Assembly (NCBI GenBank): GCA_963854835.1
Contig: OY978525.1
Location: 4,111,501 to 4,175,500 of the forward strand
DNA from: Megamerina dolium
Taxonomy: Eukaryota > Arthropoda > Insecta > Diptera > Megamerinidae
Reading direction: 5' to 3'
Length of the DNA: 64,000 bases
Part shown: positions 60,601 to 64,000 of the stretch, in pieces
How the letters are laid out: every line of letters begins with the position of its first letter
Position numbering within the stretch: the stretch's first letter is position 1
Notes under the pieces: model-generated
Told to the model about the DNA's origin: nothing
Seen by the model: only the letters and a program-made list of their open reading frames with translations
The model's database searches: none
Program-made: the position numbers and the translations under genes

Positions 60601-61979
60601 CTTAAATTTACAGAAATGCCTTTTTTCTATTATCCCATATGGAATTTATGTGTAATTTATATAGTAATTTATTGTAGGTTAAGTACATTGTGTATACTGG
60701 CGAGGTAGTTAAAATACCACACAGACAATATTTTTTAATCAAACAATTAAATTACCATTCAATTCCGGTTTTTTGTTTGTTCTTTGTTTCAACTGAAATT
60801 AGAATAATCTGAATATAATTACTGCACAAGTGAAGATAAATAACAAAAAATCAGATTAAGGTACTTCTGTTAGAGTCGTATGTATAGATACATGTATAGT
60901 ATACATGTATACATGTATACATGTACAATGTGATAAAACCCACATATAAATTTCGTGCAAAAAAAAGCTCTTATTCCATTTTAATAAGCACATTGTAGTT
61001 ACGTGGCTTTTATTCTTCATCATTATCATTATCATTATCATCATTATGATCCTCTTCTGGTTAATAACACGTTAGAATATCATCAATGAAAATTTTTGTA
61101 TTTTTGTTTCACTTCAATCATCAATGAACATTGGAATTATTTGCGTGTGTGTATGCGTATACCTACATGTAGGAGTTATAACAATAGGCCAACATCGTGA
61201 TCAACTTCACATTTATATGTGCACACATGGTAACTATGTTAAGTATGAGCATCAGAATCATCATCATCATCATCATCATAGTCGTCATCATAACCAGTGT
61301 TATTATCATTGCTTTGGCTGCTTTTAAATATGTATATATTTGGTGTTTTTTTTGTAGCAATTATGCTCAAATTAAGTCAAGTCCAAATGCTAGAATATCA
61401 AAGTGTCATTAAATCACAAATAGCCTTGCTGAATTGTGTGCCTGTTTTGTAACTTGGCTAGCCACAAATGGCAACTAAGTATTTCATATTGGTTTAATTT
61501 TATTTGTATTTTTACCTAATTAAATGTGGTTTAATTAAGAATGAGAAATAACTAAATAAGATATGTTTCTATACATAGTGTTGTATACCACACAAAGTAT
61601 ATGTACGTGTATCTTCGTATACATTCACATTTCATTGTCGTTAGGCGAATGGAGTGTGCGTGCTTGATTATCGTAGTATGTATATAGCATTTGAAGCTAA
61701 ATATAATTCAAGTAGAGGCGTATTAGAACTAGTTGCACCTACTTATGTTGAAACATTTTGATTTCAATTGATTTAAATTTCAATGCTATTATTTATCACG
61801 TGGTACATATGAAGTGAAGTGTAGATGTATACGTTCCACAAGTGAGGCCGGTGGTGAAAAAATTAACAATTATTTCTAGTTTGAAGAACAAAAAAAGGCT
61901 TTCTATTTTACATGAGAGTATTCTAATGAACTGCATTAAAAACCATAAAAATACCCTGCACTAACACAAAAAGACAGAC
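60601..61979. other. AT-rich non-coding stretch
   Basis: Contains a TACATGTATACATG alternating palindromic run (about 60892-60922) and CAT/ATC triplets (61018-61048 and 61256-61280). No gene is supported. Confidence 0.65.
60892..60922. repeat. ACATGTAT palindromic repeat
   Basis: TACATGTATAGTATACATGT followed by further ATACATGT units. Each unit is self-complementary. Confidence 0.85.
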
Positions 61980-63080
61980 ATGCTTTCGTAAAATCATACT
62001 TTTGTACAAAAGGTAGGCGTCGTTTCCATCTGCTAACACATATTTTCCAATATAATCGCCCGTTGATCAAAATTAATCATATGTGCCAAACTTCAAATAC
62101 ACTCGAGAACATACTTTTATATGAGAGGTAGTGATAATTTTCATCCGATAGCGCTTGTTTTTTAATATACTCTTTCCTCGGTAAAAACAATCGTATGTGC
62201 TAAACTTCAGGCCTATAACTTTATATATTCGTACACAAACTGCAGTCGAGAACATACTTTTATATGAGAGGTAGATGTTGTTTTCATCGGATTACCTTTA
62301 TTTTCGAACATATCTATTCCTGGACAAATAAAGTCATATGTACTGAATTTCAACTTGATAACTTTATATTTACGCGAAAAAATTGTGAAAATATACATAG
62401 GAACGAATAAATTTGTATGAGAGGTAAGTGTAGTTTTTATCAGATACAGTTCATTTTTGAATATGTTTATTAGTTTGTAAATAGAGTAATTGGAACTGAA
62501 TTTCAGCTAAATAGCTTTATATTTTCGTATATAAAGTGTGAAAATATGGATTCGGAAGCACAATATTGTATGGGAGGTATGCGTGATTTGTATACGATTC
62601 AGCTCAGTTTTTAATATGTCTATTAATGAATGAATAGAGCAATATGTACTTAATTTCAGCTTAATAACTTTATATCTTCATGCGCAAAGTGTGAAAATAC
62701 GCAACCATCAGCATACTTTAGTATGGGAGGTATGTGTACGTTTTATCCGATTTTGCCCATTTTCGTACACATTGATTTATTAGTAAGTATAATCATATGC
62801 ACCAAGTTACAGCTTAATAACTCCATATTTTCGTGTAAAAAGTGTAAAAACATACATTTACTAACATACTTTTGTATGGGAGTCGAGCTTGGTTTCCATT
62901 CAATTTCACCAGTTCACAAATTCATTTTTTTATTTTAGAAAATAAGCCTATGTATAAATTTTAAGTTTGATAATTATATAATTATGATAGTTACGGTGCG
63001 AATAGATGACTAACTTGACTCAGATCGTGATCCGCATCAATAATAGCTTCCCTCTGAATGTTATAAACAAAAATATGAAC
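61980..63080 (+). repeat. Family C tandem array with tail
   Basis: About seven units of roughly 150 bp in forward orientation, cores near 62109, 62256, 62410, 62562, 62715 and 62870 (TTTGTATGGGAGGTA and TTATATGAGAGGTAG types). They are followed by TTTTATCNGATTNNNCCCAT, AATATGTCTATTANT, CAAATTTCAGCTTAATAACT and TTATATTTTCGTGTAAAGTG then TGAAAA. The tail CTTCCCTCTGAATGTTATAA after the last unit resembles that at 44707-44730. Confidence 0.83.
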
Positions 63081-64000
63081 TCTGGAATCTTTGACTTTCA
63101 ATATTCAAAAGCTAAAATAATTTTTAATACTTGAGGGTCGTATCCCGAGCTCGATATTTTATACCCAACATGCCTCATCTTACATTATGCTAATTCGTCA
63201 CTGTTATGGACACACTTTTACCAATGATTGCATGCTTATTACTCTCTGATATACGTAATATTTAATGCATCTTTTGCTCTGCTTAAGCAAAGGAAATATT
63301 CAGGTTTACGCATGTGTATATGCGTAAAAATTATCTATACGCTCCTTACGCATAAAATTGTAAATTATAAAGGAATTAAAAAACAATTTTTTATACAATA
63401 AATGCCATAACAACAACAATAATAACAACAACAGCAACAACTACAACAACAACAACGAACAAGAAGTCCACGTCTATAGTATATGCACACATTCATTGTG
63501 TTGCCAATAAACGCATATTTGCACACACATACACACACACATACACGAGACATTTTAATAATTTTTATTACTGAGCTCTTTGTCATATTCAATTTCTTAA
63601 TTTCTTAAGCATTTTGCCTTTTGCGAGTATGTGCATATGTTTTGTTGTTGTTTTTTTTTGTTCATTTTTCTTATTATTTGACCATTTTGCGGCAAATATA
63701 TAAGGTATTTATACATATTCGAATACATACTCGTATATTAAATAGTACAAGCTGGCGTCGGCGACAATGCAAAACAACAAATAACGCATACGCATACGCA
63801 ATAAATTCAATGCAACTATGAAATAAATCTTTTCACCGCAATGTTGCAAACAGAACGATGTAAGGGCATACATATGTACTCTTATATGAATAATAGTTAT
63901 GATGATTGTGGTGATAATGAGGATGATGATGATGATGACGATGGTGTAGCAGTCTAGCAGTAGTCAGAAATGAAGCACAGCAGCAAAGTGAATGCTTGCT
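63081..64000. other. AT-rich non-coding stretch with microsatellites
   Basis: Contains AAC-type triplets (63408-63455), a CA run (63520-63544) and GAT triplets (63919-63940). No gene is supported. Confidence 0.65.

Noticed and set aside
63365..63592. Cysteine-rich open frame on the minus strand
   Set aside because: The Cys codons come from an AAC/ACA microsatellite read in the TGT frame; it is not a cysteine-rich peptide gene.

Overview
The window looks like about 64 kb of nuclear DNA from a higher fly, most plausibly a tephritid fruit fly. The reasons are strong AT bias, many short CAA/GTT, TACATA and TATG runs, mariner and jockey/I-type retroelement fossils, and one Q/H-rich coding exon ending at a splice donor. 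No species-diagnostic gene is present, so the family-level call is an inference. There is no prokaryotic gene organisation, and I see no rRNA, tRNA gene or CRISPR array.

Only one host coding segment is convincing: a first coding exon at 58290-58671 (+), with an in-frame stop 40 bases upstream and a GTTAGT donor at its end. The gene continues beyond the window. What lies left of it is probably upstream or intronic DNA, and the 5.3 kb to its right should be intron. A weaker terminal-exon candidate lies at 11575-11662 (-).

The rest is a graveyard of mobile DNA. Four separate mariner-like elements keep both terminal inverted repeats and TA target duplications: 8762-9961, 19430-20225, 20725-21607 and 38725-39413. 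All carry broken transposase reading frames. A fifth TA-flanked element (27812-28360) and a relative at about 43255-43790 keep scraps of a different transposase C-terminus. Short inverted-repeat elements lie at 15631-15804, 28993-29407, 38073-38189, 38229-38594 and possibly 21782-22249. Non-LTR retrotransposon pieces lie at 16189-17370 (two fragments of opposite orientation, 3' end to 3' end, inserted in a repeat array) and 32695-32935. A tRNA-derived SINE family has four copies: 12992-13290 (+), 24515-24783 (-), 24970-25265 (-) and 31399-31735 (+).

The most unusual component is a set of diverged tandem arrays, here named A to E. All have a period near 150-170 bp, most share a core close to TTTGTATGGGAGC, and together they fill roughly 12 kb in both orientations. 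Family A is the commonest (2.6, 5.2, 7.0, 12.6, 20.3, 24.4, 31.8, 48.1 and 50.8 kb). B lies at 16.0/17.4 and 41.1 kb, C at 44.0, 53.9 and 62.0 kb, D at 47.1 kb and E at 58.9 kb. Arrays of B and of C at different loci also share sequence at one end, which suggests transposable units with internal repeats rather than ordinary local satellites.
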